Assembly (NCBI GenBank): GCA_947474165.1
Contig: CANJHO010000012.1
Location: 1-42,981, forward strand
Length of the DNA stretch: 42,981 nt
DNA from: Legionellaceae bacterium
GTDB lineage: Bacteria > Pseudomonadota > Gammaproteobacteria > Legionellales > Legionellaceae
Direction: 5' to 3'
Below are positions 6,629 through 15,644 of this stretch, in pieces; position 1 is the stretch's first letter, and each line of letters begins with the position of its first letter. The notes under the pieces were generated by a model. It saw nothing but the letters and a program-made list of their open reading frames with translations, had not been told where the DNA came from and did no database searches. The position numbers were made by a program, and so were the translations under genes.

Positions 6629-7579
6629 TTAAGGCGCGTAGTCACTCGAAAACACGTCTGAAATACCTGGATATTGTTGCTCTGCAACTGCCAGTGTACG
6701 TTCAAGTCTATCTTGTAATTTCTTATTCTTAGCTCTAAATAAACCAATTTCCCGCTCTGTGGCTTCATATGTATCAACAAGAAAATCTAGTTCATCCTGT
6801 GTTGCAGTTAATTCCTGTTGTTGACGTTTTCTAGATCGACTAGCATATTCCCTATTTTTTAATCTACGTGTTTCTTTGCGATCTTCAGAGGGGTGTTCAT
6901 CCGCTGTTTTTCGTTTTTTTGGTAATGGGTTTAGACTTGCTTTATCACTTGATGATGTCGGCTTATGCTTGGAAACATCTGGAGGCGATGATAACGAAGA
7001 TGTTGCTCTGGATGTTACTCTATGATCATTAAATAAACGTCCAGCGTAAGCACCTCTTAATTCATCAGAGGATTTGGCAGCATCGTCAATATTATCCAAT
7101 TCCCAAAAGTTAATATCGATATTCTGTGGAAGCTTCAATAAATTGGCGGTTCCATCCAACCATTGCTCGTTATAATTATGATAATATTGTGCGATGCTTA
7201 ACTTTAATACCGCACCGCTGTCTAATTTAATATAGAGCTTCATTGACTCCTCTGAGTCATCGGCATCGGCCTTTGCTTTTTCTTGACTTTCTACCTGTTT
7301 TTTTCCCACATTAATGGTACTTACTGTTTTTGAATCTAATTGACTGATATAACGACGATAATTGTCCCAATCAAAGTTCATCAAATGAATACAGGCATAA
7401 GAATTTTCTTGAGCGGACCCATCTAAAATGCTCACGATATCCCTGGTAAGTTGTTGTTGTAGTTCTGTAAACTCATAAAAATAGGGAATAAAATCTTTCA
7501 GTGGGTCATATTTTTTAGCCAAAAAATCTTGAAATAAAATTTCTTTTTTAAAAAAAGCAAGTAGGGCTTTTTGTTTCAT
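6629..7579 (-). CDS. putative effector with nuclear-localisation-like motif and eukaryotic-type bZIP domain
   Basis: A 316-residue protein. Residues 1-190 are not recognised. Residues 190-220 are a Ser/Thr/Pro-rich linker. LPKKRKT (about 219-225) resembles an SV40-type nuclear localisation signal. Next comes a textbook bZIP basic region, RRLKNREYASRSRKR, with invariant Asn-242 and Arg-250 in the N-x7-R spacing. The leucine zipper that follows has a-position residues L257, L264, Y271, I278, N285, L292 and d-position L267, F281, L288; Asn at one a position is typical of bZIP dimers. No signal peptide or membrane segment is visible. bZIP proteins are eukaryotic transcription factors and very rare in bacteria, so I infer a secreted protein that enters the host nucleus. 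ATG at 7579 is preferred to GTG at 7591, which lacks a binding site. The promoter has a PmrA-like box shared with the gene at 23538. Confidence 0.75.
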   Translation of the reverse strand: MKQKALLAFFKKEILFQDFLAKKYDPLKDFIPYFYEFTELQQQLTRDIVSILDGSAQENSYACIHLMNFDWDNYRRYISQLDSKTVSTINVGKKQVESQEKAKADADDSEESMKLYIKLDSGAVLKLSIAQYYHNYNEQWLDGTANLLKLPQNIDINFWELDNIDDAAKSSDELRGAYAGRLFNDHRVTSRATSSLSSPPDVSKHKPTSSSDKASLNPLPKKRKTADEHPSEDRKETRRLKNREYASRSRKRQQQELTATQDELDFLVDTYEATEREIGLFRAKNKKLQDRLERTLAVAEQQYPGISDVFSSDYAP

Positions 7580-7618
7580 CTGTTGTCTCACTCTATATAG
7601 TTGTCTAATTCAAAACGG

Positions 7619-7658
7619 ATTATGTATTGTACAGATTAATTATTAAGGCAGCATTAAG
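7619..7658 (-). promoter_or_regulatory. PmrA-box-like tandem repeat and -10 upstream of the bZIP gene
   Basis: On the minus strand, CTTAATGCT (7658-7650) and CTTAATAAT (7647-7639) are tandem direct repeats with an 11-bp period. The published PmrA-box consensus in Legionella and Coxiella is a tandem cTTAATatT. Fourteen bases further on is CATAAT (7624-7619), a plausible -10, with TACAAT at 7631-7626 as an alternative. The second repeat would therefore cover the -35 position, as expected for an activator site. The sequence CCTTAATAATTAA is identical to one upstream of the giant gene at 23538. Assignment to PmrA is inference from pattern. Confidence 0.55.
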
Positions 7659-7725
7659 TCGAGCGGGTGGTAAAAAAAAGACATCTACGGGTTGTGGAGT
7701 TTCATCTTGTTTTAGTGTGAAACAC

Positions 7726-7749
7726 GCACCATTTTTAAAAAAATGGTGC
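7726..7749. terminator. hairpin downstream of the amidoligase operon
   Basis: GCACCATTTTT pairs with AAAAATGGTGC around a two-base gap, forming a long stem with GC base and AU tip. It lies 28 bp past the end of the N-formylglutamate amidohydrolase gene and before the bZIP promoter, so it probably ends the operon's transcript. There is no clean U-tract after it on the minus strand. Confidence 0.5.
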
Positions 7750-7776
7750 ACATTCCTTATGTATAGGATGTATAGG

Positions 7777-8484
7777 TTACAACAATTGCAGTAATTCTTT
7801 CAGACTCTGTGATAGGGCGCTGATCAGTGTATTAAGGGACGCCTTATCCTCCACCAGTGTTTGGTTCACTTCTAGCTCTATTCCTAAATAATCTTTTTCC
7901 GGGTGTTTTTTACGCAAAGCGGTGGTAAACCCATCGCTAGTGCCAATGTAGGGGTAATTCATACGGACACGATAAGTCGGCGTTTGTTGGTTTAATAGGC
8001 CCCGCCATTCTCGCGCCACTTCTTTTTCACCGTGCCGTTTGGGATCATATAATAAACCGATGCCTGCATTGCGCGTGATGCCCTCAAATACAGGGGTGAA
8101 GCTATGACTTGAAACATGGAGGACTTGATGGCCTTGGTCAATCAGGTTTTGAATGATGGTTTCAGTCTTTTTTCGATAGGGTAAATAATAGGTATCGATA
8201 ATTTTCTGTTTCTCAAGGGGTGGCAAATCTCGTGTTACCTCTGAAAAACAATGCGGATGGTTGATGCTGCGGTTGCAGTCAATAACCATCCGACTAACCG
8301 TGGCAATGGCGTGCTCACAGTGAAATGTTTTGCAGAGATGTGTTGCGATGTCTAGTGCGCCAAAATCTTTGCCTCGATGGGTCTCCATTAAGCCCTGATA
8401 GGGTTTAAAGAGGGGAAGATAAGCTGGCGGAACCGTATTAACGGCATGTTCGCAGCTAATGAATAAAATAGTAGATTTCATCAT
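7777..8484 (-). CDS. N-formylglutamate amidohydrolase family protein
   Basis: A 235-residue metallo-amidohydrolase of the N-formylglutamate amidohydrolase (FGase) family. Characteristic pieces are LFISCEHAVNTVP with the likely metal ligands, ETHRGKDFGALDIA, VSRMVIDCNRSI, VLHVSSHSFTPVF and GIELEVNQ near the end. Classical members remove the formyl or acyl group from glutamate in histidine breakdown, but no hut genes are near. Here it is the last gene of a three-gene operon with a GCS2-type ligase and a RimK-like ATP-grasp protein. This combination has been described for predicted amidoligase pathways, in which the hydrolase may trim or recycle the product. The start ATG overlaps the preceding stop (ATGA). 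Confidence 0.85.
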   Translation of the reverse strand: MMKSTILFISCEHAVNTVPPAYLPLFKPYQGLMETHRGKDFGALDIATHLCKTFHCEHAIATVSRMVIDCNRSINHPHCFSEVTRDLPPLEKQKIIDTYYLPYRKKTETIIQNLIDQGHQVLHVSSHSFTPVFEGITRNAGIGLLYDPKRHGEKEVAREWRGLLNQQTPTYRVRMNYPYIGTSDGFTTALRKKHPEKDYLGIELEVNQTLVEDKASLNTLISALSQSLKELLQLL

Positions 8485-9707
8485 GGGTTAAATTGCTCGT
8501 TTTTCAACAAGCATCCTCCTAGTTGTCGATATACCTGCATCATTTTTTCTTTGCTGAAATCATGAGAGCAGGCACGTACTATGCGTTCACTTAAATTGCC
8601 GTGGTTTAATAGGTGCTCTAATGCAAGTTGACTCTCCTGGCTTAATTCAGAGCTAACAGACTCAATTAACAATGACCAAATATCCCGCACTGTCATGCCC
8701 GGTTTTTTAGGCAATTGCCATTGTGCGAAGAGAGAAGGGTCTTCAATTTGTACCGTCAATCCGGTTTTGATGGTTTGATCGTAAATCGCTTTGAGTTGTT
8801 CGGTTGAGCAGATTTTTTCTAGAAAGACCTGTGATCCACTTTCATACCAACGTTTAAGTATGGCATGGATAACCGATGCAATCGCAATATCGGCATTGAC
8901 ACACTCTTGGGTGTCTAAAATACGAATTTCAATGGCTTTCACATCAAATTTTGGAATGGCGGCTCGTGAGTTTAGCCATTGGTGTTGTAAAATACCAGAT
9001 GGGTCAAACGGACTGATGTCGCGATACATCGGCTTTAATATCTCTTCTTGGTATTGTGCCTCTGAGGAGATAAATTCAGGGATAATTTGACCACTAATGG
9101 AGGGAATGCGCGCTTGGTTTTTAGCATAAAAATCCAAGCGTGAATTGAGCAGGCCTGTTTGTCGACCATCCAACAAAGGGGTGCTTGCTGCCAATGCCGG
9201 TAAGAGAGGAAGGATTAGGCGGATGGTATTATGCAGTTGACAAAATTCTTCATCGTTGGCAAAGGGGAGGTTGATGTGCATGCTTTGCAAATTGGCCCAA
9301 CCGTGCCCTTGGCAATTAAAGATGGCATCGAATTGTTGGTAAATGGCATTATTACCATGTGGCCATCGCTTGGTTTCAAGCAATGGATTCATCCATGGGT
9401 GGGCTCCTGTTGGCAATAGCTCTAACTGGTGTTGCTCCAAAAATGGTTGTAGATGAAGAATGGTCTGTTGAAATGCTGTTGCGAAGGCGTGAGAGGGTGG
9501 TTTGGGACCATGGTTTTTTAATTCAATCACATGCATCACCAGTTCATTGCTGACAGCAATCTCGCCTAGCACGACTTCATTGATTTGCTTCCCAGCGAGT
9601 AAATTGAGGATTAGATCACTCTTAGGCTGGACTGTTAACGTATTTTTATCCACTAACATGTATTCAATTTCAATACCAAGAACTGAAAAAATTGGGTAAT
9701 TAGACAT
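8481..9707 (-). CDS. GCS2-family carboxylate-amine ligase
   Basis: A 408-residue ligase of the glutamate-cysteine ligase family 2 (YbdK-like, glutamine-synthetase fold). It opens with FSVLGIEIEYMLVDK, the conserved acidic metal-binding strand (GxExE pattern). It also has LQSMHINLPFANDEEF, SRLDFYAKNQARIPS, and KAIEIRILDTQECVNADIAI, which supplies the ELRxxD-like basic/acidic motif. Members join an amino acid carboxylate to an amine using ATP; the true substrate is unknown. An ATG at 9707 (MSNYPIFSVLG) is selected because an AGGA box precedes it by about 9 bases. Longer starts up to 9770 would run deep into the upstream gene. It overlaps that gene by 8 bp, so the three genes are translationally coupled. 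Confidence 0.83.
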   Translation of the reverse strand: MSNYPIFSVLGIEIEYMLVDKNTLTVQPKSDLILNLLAGKQINEVVLGEIAVSNELVMHVIELKNHGPKPPSHAFATAFQQTILHLQPFLEQHQLELLPTGAHPWMNPLLETKRWPHGNNAIYQQFDAIFNCQGHGWANLQSMHINLPFANDEEFCQLHNTIRLILPLLPALAASTPLLDGRQTGLLNSRLDFYAKNQARIPSISGQIIPEFISSEAQYQEEILKPMYRDISPFDPSGILQHQWLNSRAAIPKFDVKAIEIRILDTQECVNADIAIASVIHAILKRWYESGSQVFLEKICSTEQLKAIYDQTIKTGLTVQIEDPSLFAQWQLPKKPGMTVRDIWSLLIESVSSELSQESQLALEHLLNHGNLSERIVRACSHDFSKEKMMQVYRQLGGCLLKNEQFNP

Positions 9708-11154
9708 AACCATGTTTCCTGCGAATTCGTTGTAAAAACACCGCCATAATTTGATGGTAGAGTGACTCACCTAAAATTTGGTCTTCGATGCCAAAATCCA
9801 CATTGGGATTGTCATTTACTTCAATCACAAAGTGCTTGTCCCCATGGCTTTTAATATCAACACCATACAGGCTGTCACCAATCAGACGGGTTGCTTTTAA
9901 TGCTGTTTTGATGATGGCTTCAGGAACCTCATGGAGTGGGACGGTTTCATGTCGTCCTTCGACTTCGTGTTCGGTCGTTCCCCAGTTATAAATTTGCCAA
10001 TGACCTTTTGCCATATAATAGCGGCAGGCAAAGAGGGGTTTGTTATCAATTACACCAATGCGCCAATCGTACTCTGTGGGAATAAACGGTTGAATTAAGA
10101 TAAGATCAGAGGTTTTAAAAAATTGTGCCAATGATTTTTGTAGTTCTTTTTTATCATCAAATTTAACTACCCCATGCGAAAAGGCACTGTCAGGTTTTTT
10201 TAATACACACGGAAATTGGATGTCAGGCAATTCTTTATCATATTTACTGATGAATAAGGTTTCGGGCGTTAATATTTGGTGGCTGCGCATTAATTCGGCG
10301 AGATAAACCTTGTTGGTACACTTCACAATGGATTGGGGGTCATCGATGACGACTAGGTTGTCTTGTGAGGCGTGTCTTGCAAAGCGATAGGTGTAATGAT
10401 CAACTGAGGTGGTGGCGCGTATAAATAGGGCATCATATTCACCAATGGAGCGGCCATCATTTTTATCTATAAAATCGACATTGAGTCCCATGGACTCGCC
10501 CGCAGCGACAAAGCACTCCAATGCTTTTTTATTCGAGGGGGCATTGAGTTCAAATGGATCAACCAGAATAGCCAGATCATGGAATCGTTGTTTCTTTCGC
10601 CATTGGTGAAAGCGTTTTTTAGAAAAATAACTTTCTGCTGCATGGTGCATAAAATCTTCATGGTGTGCGGGGATATCAGCAGGTGAGAGCAATACCAGTT
10701 TTTTAATGCACCATTGCTTTTTTTTCTCCAAGGTAAATCGTATTAAAGGCAACGGGAATAAGCCATGTAATTTTTTTGCTAAAACCACATGACGTTTGGC
10801 CATGTTTTGTCCAAAATAAAGACTGAAAAAAAACTCGTTCCCCTTGATATCCGCTAAACTGTGTTGAATTTCTTCTTCAATATCTTGCGAAATGAATTTA
10901 GATAAACTGGTGCTTAATACATCTTGAATACTTAAGACGGAGGGAATCGCTTTGTGGTCTCGTGCATGAGCGAGAAGTGAGACGTAATAACCTATCGTTT
11001 GATAATCGTAAGATTGGCAGAGGTTAATCACGCGCAAGGATTTATTTTGATGATAGCTCTCATCTGATAAATATTCTGAGGCTAGTACAATGGGGGCCAG
11101 ATGCCCTAGAAAATCCCAATTGGTTGGATTATCAGTGACTAAAACAGTTTGCAT
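9700..11154 (-). CDS. RimK-like ATP-grasp ligase with N-terminal RLAN domain
   Basis: A 484-residue ATP-grasp enzyme. Residues 1-190 match the layout of the RLAN domain found only before RimK-type ligases: TVLVTDNPTNWDF at the start and DVLSTSLSKFISQDIEEEI in the middle. The ATP-grasp part begins near 200 (LAILVDPFELNAPSN), with FIRATTSVDHYTYRFA, the ATP-binding lysines in FPCVLKKPDSAFSHGVVK and the metal-binding end FVIEVNDNPNVDFGIED. It would activate a carboxylate as acyl phosphate and couple it to an amine. It leads an operon with the GCS2 ligase and the FGase-like hydrolase, a set known from comparative genomics but not, to my knowledge, assigned a product. The start has an AAGGA box 5 bases upstream. 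Confidence 0.85.
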   Translation of the reverse strand: MQTVLVTDNPTNWDFLGHLAPIVLASEYLSDESYHQNKSLRVINLCQSYDYQTIGYYVSLLAHARDHKAIPSVLSIQDVLSTSLSKFISQDIEEEIQHSLADIKGNEFFFSLYFGQNMAKRHVVLAKKLHGLFPLPLIRFTLEKKKQWCIKKLVLLSPADIPAHHEDFMHHAAESYFSKKRFHQWRKKQRFHDLAILVDPFELNAPSNKKALECFVAAGESMGLNVDFIDKNDGRSIGEYDALFIRATTSVDHYTYRFARHASQDNLVVIDDPQSIVKCTNKVYLAELMRSHQILTPETLFISKYDKELPDIQFPCVLKKPDSAFSHGVVKFDDKKELQKSLAQFFKTSDLILIQPFIPTEYDWRIGVIDNKPLFACRYYMAKGHWQIYNWGTTEHEVEGRHETVPLHEVPEAIIKTALKATRLIGDSLYGVDIKSHGDKHFVIEVNDNPNVDFGIEDQILGESLYHQIMAVFLQRIRRKHGYV

Positions 11155-11171
11155 TCACGTCCTTTGTGGTT

Positions 11172-11201
11172 CAATGCCATACTCGACGCAGTATAGCATT
11201 G
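11172..11201. repeat. 30-bp near-perfect palindrome
   Basis: The sequence from CAATGCCATACTCGA to CGCAGTATAGCATTG reads almost the same on both strands. It contains a diverged copy of the dispersed ATACTGCGCAGTAT motif. It lies about 20 bp before the ATP-grasp gene's start, between it and the BON-protein gene, and could be part of the operon leader or a repeat insertion. No clear promoter is seen beside it. Confidence 0.55.
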
Positions 11202-11252
11202 AATTGTTTTAACCTGCTATTGGCCAGATCCTTAACGTTAGAATGCAACGGA

Positions 11253-11813
11253 TCATTTGTCAATTTCTATCCGGCTAATGTGTAACTCTGAAATGATTTT
11301 TTTCACCCCATGAACCTCGTTAACGCGTTTTAAAATGGCATAAACGGCCGATTTACTTTTAACTGTACCAGATAAAGTTACAACCCCGTTGATGGTTTTG
11401 GCATTAATACCAACCAATGGAATGGATTCATCATCTAACACTTTAGCTTTTAAAACAGCCGCTTCGACTTTGGCTGTGATGTAGGTATCTGTGAGTGCTG
11501 TATTGACGCGCTTGATATCTAATTGTTCGGTATCCACGGCAGTTACGCCCTTGGTGGTATTCGCCAATCGCAAGGCATCAACAAAGGCTTGCTTATCTCG
11601 TACATGGCCTGATAACTTAACGACGCCATCGGCTGTAGAAACGGATATTTTTAAGGGGTTTAAGTTTTTATTTTTAGCAAATTTTGCAGTAATTTTTGTA
11701 GTAATCACCGAGTCACTTAATTTTTGCTCAATGTTTTTTAGATCAGCCGCATTGGGTTGGTTAAGAAAGAACATTAAGAGGGTCATGAGGATGATGCGAC
11801 GGGGGTGATGCAT
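11253..11813 (-). CDS. periplasmic protein with two BON domains (OsmY-like)
   Basis: A 186-residue exported protein. Residues 1-23 form a signal peptide (RRIILMTLLMFFLNQPNA, cleavage probably after NAA or NA). Two BON domains follow: about 31-99 (SDSVITTKITAKFAKNK ... DGVVKLSGHVRDKQAFVDAL) and about 108-180 (DTYITAKVEAAVLKAK ... INGVVTLSGTVKSKSAVYAIL). The repeated GVVxLSG turn is the hallmark. BON domains are thought to bind phospholipid membranes; OsmY and DolP are examples involved in envelope stress and outer-membrane integrity. A GAGG box lies 5 bases before the ATG. It is transcribed separately from the operon downstream. Confidence 0.87.
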   Translation of the reverse strand: MHHPRRIILMTLLMFFLNQPNAADLKNIEQKLSDSVITTKITAKFAKNKNLNPLKISVSTADGVVKLSGHVRDKQAFVDALRLANTTKGVTAVDTEQLDIKRVNTALTDTYITAKVEAAVLKAKVLDDESIPLVGINAKTINGVVTLSGTVKSKSAVYAILKRVNEVHGVKKIISELHISRIEIDK

Positions 11814-11868
11814 AAATACCTCGAGTTGTCATGGGTGGGGGAAGTATATCATACCAAGGAGGATATCA

Positions 11869-12297
11869 ATGAATTTTGAAGTGGATAGTCGGATCGATTC
11901 GAGTGCATTTTTTTTAGGTGACTGGCCTTTGTCACGCGTTTATTTAAAGAATGAGGTTCAGTTCCCCTGGATGATCTTGGTGCCAAGGGTTCCAAACGTC
12001 AAGGAAATCCATCAATTATCGGTGGTTGATAATCAGCAATTAATGATAGAGATTGTGGCATTGTCTCAGATAGTGGAGGAGGTTTTTAATCCGGATAAGC
12101 TGAATATCGGTGCTTTGGGTAATATTGTGTCACAGTTGCACCTTCATGTGGTCGCACGTTTTCAGTGTGATCCATTATGGCCTAATGGGATTTGGCAACC
12201 CAATGTTGAAACGCTTCCATACCCTGTCGACAGCGCTCCAGCACTTATCCTGTTGTTAGAAAAAAAAATACGGGCGTTTTTATCCGAGTCGCTTTAG
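11869..12297 (+). CDS. HIT-domain nucleotide hydrolase family protein
   Basis: A 142-residue HIT-superfamily protein. The motif SQLHLHVVARFQCDPLWPNGIW is characteristic of a proteobacterial subgroup in which the first His of the HxHxHxx triad is replaced by Gln while the catalytic second and third His are kept. The N-terminal part LGDWPLSRVYLKNEVQFPWMILVPRV matches the same subgroup. Such proteins are expected to hydrolyse or transfer nucleotides from dinucleoside polyphosphates or nucleotide conjugates; the natural substrate is not known. A strong AAGGAGG box sits 6 bases before the ATG. The gene appears monocistronic and divergent from the BON gene. Confidence 0.87.
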   Translation: MNFEVDSRIDSSAFFLGDWPLSRVYLKNEVQFPWMILVPRVPNVKEIHQLSVVDNQQLMIEIVALSQIVEEVFNPDKLNIGALGNIVSQLHLHVVARFQCDPLWPNGIWQPNVETLPYPVDSAPALILLLEKKIRAFLSESL

Positions 12298-12717
12298 GTT
12301 GGGCGTTTTTTTTTCATGCAATATTGTCCATTGTTCAATTTAGTTAAGGCGGCAATACAAGGATTCCATCAGATAATACACAGAGATATCCACAGATTTT
12401 GTGGATAAATCAATGATACGTTTTATTGATAAAAATGAGTGAGTTTTGATAAAAATCAATACGTTAATTGTTTTTTAAGCAAGATGGTTTTTTGCGTGGT
12501 GTTAGAAGGGGAGAGAACTTATGCACAATGAATTTTTACAACAATCAGCAGACATTCTATCAGATTGAAAATAGATTGCTAGGTCTATTGCGTACTTTTT
12601 TAAAATTTTATTCGCACTCGATCGCTCAGTCCCTTAATGGATTTTTTTGTTTGGTTTATGAGGGTGTGCGGGATAGTGTAGGGTATAATCCTTTTGTTCA
12701 TTAACTGGGGTGTTTTC
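12298..12717. promoter_or_regulatory. 420-bp gene-free region before uvrA with DnaA-box palindrome
   Basis: I see no credible gene here; the one open frame reaching uvrA has no family likeness and no good start. At 12387-12408 TATCCACA and TGTGGATA form a palindrome, and its right arm extended (TGTGGATAA, 12400-12408) is an exact DnaA box read on the minus strand. TATAAT at 12684-12689 is the likely -10 for uvrA, with no good -35. No LexA-type SOS box is visible, although uvrA is SOS-regulated in E. coli. Confidence 0.5.
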
Positions 12718-15543
12718 ATGAGTTTTATTCAGATCCGTGGCGCAAGAACGCATAATTTAAAAAATATGAATGTGGATTTGCCGCGTAATCAGCTGACAGT
12801 CATTACGGGGCTCTCAGGCTCAGGGAAGTCATCGCTTGCTTTTGATACTTTATATGCAGAAGGTCAACGCCGTTATGTTGAGTCTTTATCAGCTTATGCA
12901 CGTCAATTTTTATCCATCATGGAAAAGCCTGATGTTGATTCGATCGAAGGATTATCGCCCGCTATTTCGATTGAACAAAAAGCAACCTCGCATAATCCCC
13001 GTTCGACGGTTGGGACGATTACGGAAATTTATGATTATTTACGATTGTTATTTGCTCGAGTCGGTGAGCCACGTTGCCCAACGCATGGGGGGAGTTTAGA
13101 AGCACAGACCATTAGTCAAATGGTTGATCTCGTTTTGGCAATGCCGCACGATGCCAAGGCCATGATTCTGGCGCCAGTGATTCGAGATCGTAAAGGAGAA
13201 TATGTTCAATTATTTCAACAATTGCAGGCGCAGGGTTATGTGAGGGCGCGTATTGATGGGGAGTTATATGAACTGGATGATCCCCCGACATTGGCATTGC
13301 GTAAAAAACACACGATTGAAGTGGTGGTGGATCGATTCAAAGTCCGGGCTGATTTGGCCCAACGTTTGAGTGAATCCTTTGAAAATGCCCTCAATTTGGC
13401 CGATGGATTGGTTGTTGTTGCCTCCATTGATGGCCAATGGGATGATCTCGTATTTTCCTCAAAATTTGCTTGTTCTGAATGTGGTTACAGTTTGAGTGAA
13501 TTGGAGCCGCGATTGTTTTCATTTAACAATCCCTTAGGGGCATGCCCGTCGTGTGATGGGCTGGGTGTTGATCAATTTTTTGATGAAGAACGGGTTGTGC
13601 ATGATCAACATTTAAGTTTAGCCCATGGGGCAATTCGGGGTTGGGACAGTCGAACGACTTACTATTATCCTTTATTGGAATCCCTTGCGCGGCATTTTGA
13701 TTTTTCCATAGAAGATGCATTTTGCGATTTGTCAAAGCGGGCGCGTGATTTGATTTTATATGGTAGCGGTGATGAGGTGATTGAGTTTAATTATCAACGC
13801 CCTCGAGGGGGATTTATATTAAAAAAACACCCTTTTGAGGGGGTGATCCCCAACATGCAGCGTCGGTACCGGGAATCTGATTCGGCCATGGTGCGTGAGG
13901 AATTGGCAAAATATTTGTCATCACGCCCCTGTCCTGCTTGTCAGGGTGCCCGGCTACAAGAGTCAGCTCGGCATGTGTTTATCACGGATATTAATTTACC
14001 GGAAATCGTCGATTATTCAATTGAGCAGGCTTATGATTTTTTTAAGCAATTGCAATTGCCAGGGGCTCGAGGTGAAATAGCTGCAAAGATCAATAAAGAA
14101 ATTATTGAGCGTTTGGGGTTTTTGGTCAATGTGGGCTTGGATTATTTATCCTTATCGCGCAGCAGTGAAACCCTGTCAGGGGGCGAGGCCCAACGCATCA
14201 GGTTGGCGAGTCAAATTGGTTCAGGTTTGGTTGGGGTGATGTATATTCTCGATGAACCATCAATAGGCTTACATCAACGCGACAATGATCGTTTATTGAA
14301 AACTTTGCTGCGTTTACGTGATTTAGGGAATACGGTGATCGTGGTAGAACATGATGAAGAAGCGATTCGTGCTGCCGATTATGTCTTGGATGTGGGGCCA
14401 GGCGCGGGGGTCCATGGGGGGGAGATTGTGGCTTGTGGTCCACCCCATGTGATTATCGATTGTGAGGCATCGTTAACTGGGCAATATTTGTCCGGTAAGC
14501 AATCGATAGCCGTGCCTTCTCTGCGCATTCCTTTTGATGAGGCACGCGTCATCGAGCTGCTGGGCGTGAGTTGTAACAATTTAAAGGGGATAGATGTTCA
14601 AATCCCCATTGGATTGATCACGTGTGTGACGGGTGTATCGGGATCAGGGAAGTCTAGTTTGATTAACGATACGTTATATCCATTGGCAGCAGCAAAGCTC
14701 AATCGGGCGAGTTTGCATGCGGCAGGGGATGTGATTGCACTGAATGGATTGCAGCATTGTGACAAGGTGATTGATATTGATCAAAGCCCCATTGGACGAA
14801 CCCCGCGATCAAATCCTGCGACGTATACGGGTTTATTTACACCCATTCGTGAATTATTTTCTAATACCCCTGAATCGCGTGCGAGAGGGTATCAGCCTGG
14901 ACGATTTAGCTTTAATGTTCGAGGGGGGCGTTGTGAGGCCTGCCAAGGGGATGGGTTGATTAAAGTCGCCATGCACTTTTTGCCAGATATTTATGTGGCA
15001 TGTGATGTGTGTCAGAGCAAACGTTATAATCGGGAAACCTTGGAAATTCAGTATAAAGGTAAAAATATCCATGAAATTTTAGAGATGACCGTTGAGGATG
15101 CCACTGAATTTTTTAAGGCCATTCCCAGTTTGGCGCGTAAATGTCAGACCATGATGGAGGTGGGATTGTCTTATATTCGCCTAGGACAAAGTGCAACAAC
15201 CTTGTCAGGCGGTGAGGCTCAACGTATTAAATTAGCCCGTGAATTATCTAAACGCGACACAGGGAATACCTTATATATTCTAGATGAACCCACCACAGGC
15301 CTTCATTTTCATGACACAAAACAATTGCTGAGCGTCTTGACAAGGCTTCGTTCACAGGGCAACACGATTGTGATTATTGAGCATAACTTAGATGTGATAA
15401 AAACGGCAGATTGGATCATTGATTTAGGTCCAGAAGGGGGGAGCAAAGGGGGCCAAATGATTGCTGTTGGGACCCCTGAAACGGTTGCTGCCTGTCCGAA
15501 TTCTTATACAGGATTGTTTTTACGACCTTTGTTGGGGATGTAA
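12718..15543 (+). CDS. uvrA: excinuclease ABC subunit A
   Basis: The damage-recognition ATPase of nucleotide excision repair, 941 residues, the normal length. It opens [20 protein letters not shown] with Walker [21 protein letters not shown]. The first zinc motif is CSECGYSL with its partner [11 protein letters not shown] signature [16 protein letters not shown] and Walker [18 protein letters not shown] follow. The second half has Walker [18 protein letters not shown], the second zinc finger CEACQGDG...CDVCQSKRY, signature [18 protein letters not shown] and [11 protein letters not shown]. The ATG at 12718 is used because UvrA proteins start at this point and a GGGG-containing site precedes it; an upstream TTG at 12694 is unlikely. 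It appears complete and functional. Confidence 0.96.
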   Translation: MSFIQIRGARTHNLKNMNVDLPRNQLTVITGLSGSGKSSLAFDTLYAEGQRRYVESLSAYARQFLSIMEKPDVDSIEGLSPAISIEQKATSHNPRSTVGTITEIYDYLRLLFARVGEPRCPTHGGSLEAQTISQMVDLVLAMPHDAKAMILAPVIRDRKGEYVQLFQQLQAQGYVRARIDGELYELDDPPTLALRKKHTIEVVVDRFKVRADLAQRLSESFENALNLADGLVVVASIDGQWDDLVFSSKFACSECGYSLSELEPRLFSFNNPLGACPSCDGLGVDQFFDEERVVHDQHLSLAHGAIRGWDSRTTYYYPLLESLARHFDFSIEDAFCDLSKRARDLILYGSGDEVIEFNYQRPRGGFILKKHPFEGVIPNMQRRYRESDSAMVREELAKYLSSRPCPACQGARLQESARHVFITDINLPEIVDYSIEQAYDFFKQLQLPGARGEIAAKINKEIIERLGFLVNVGLDYLSLSRSSETLSGGEAQRIRLASQIGSGLVGVMYILDEPSIGLHQRDNDRLLKTLLRLRDLGNTVIVVEHDEEAIRAADYVLDVGPGAGVHGGEIVACGPPHVIIDCEASLTGQYLSGKQSIAVPSLRIPFDEARVIELLGVSCNNLKGIDVQIPIGLITCVTGVSGSGKSSLINDTLYPLAAAKLNRASLHAAGDVIALNGLQHCDKVIDIDQSPIGRTPRSNPATYTGLFTPIRELFSNTPESRARGYQPGRFSFNVRGGRCEACQGDGLIKVAMHFLPDIYVACDVCQSKRYNRETLEIQYKGKNIHEILEMTVEDATEFFKAIPSLARKCQTMMEVGLSYIRLGQSATTLSGGEAQRIKLARELSKRDTGNTLYILDEPTTGLHFHDTKQLLSVLTRLRSQGNTIVIIEHNLDVIKTADWIIDLGPEGGSKGGQMIAVGTPETVAACPNSYTGLFLRPLLGM

Positions 15544-15644
15544 CACTAAGCAGGGCAAGATCATGGGATCGGGTTGAGACTTGGTTTTTAATGGATTGAT
15601 CGACTACACTTATTGAAACAAGTTCATCAATGATTGGAGACGCA

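Noticed and set aside
12468-12704. A 78-codon open frame upstream of uvrA
   Set aside because: It has no recognisable family, no convincing binding site, and runs over the uvrA promoter; treated as non-coding.
12600-12717. A LexA/SOS box before uvrA
   Set aside because: No CTG-N10-CAG element was found in the region.
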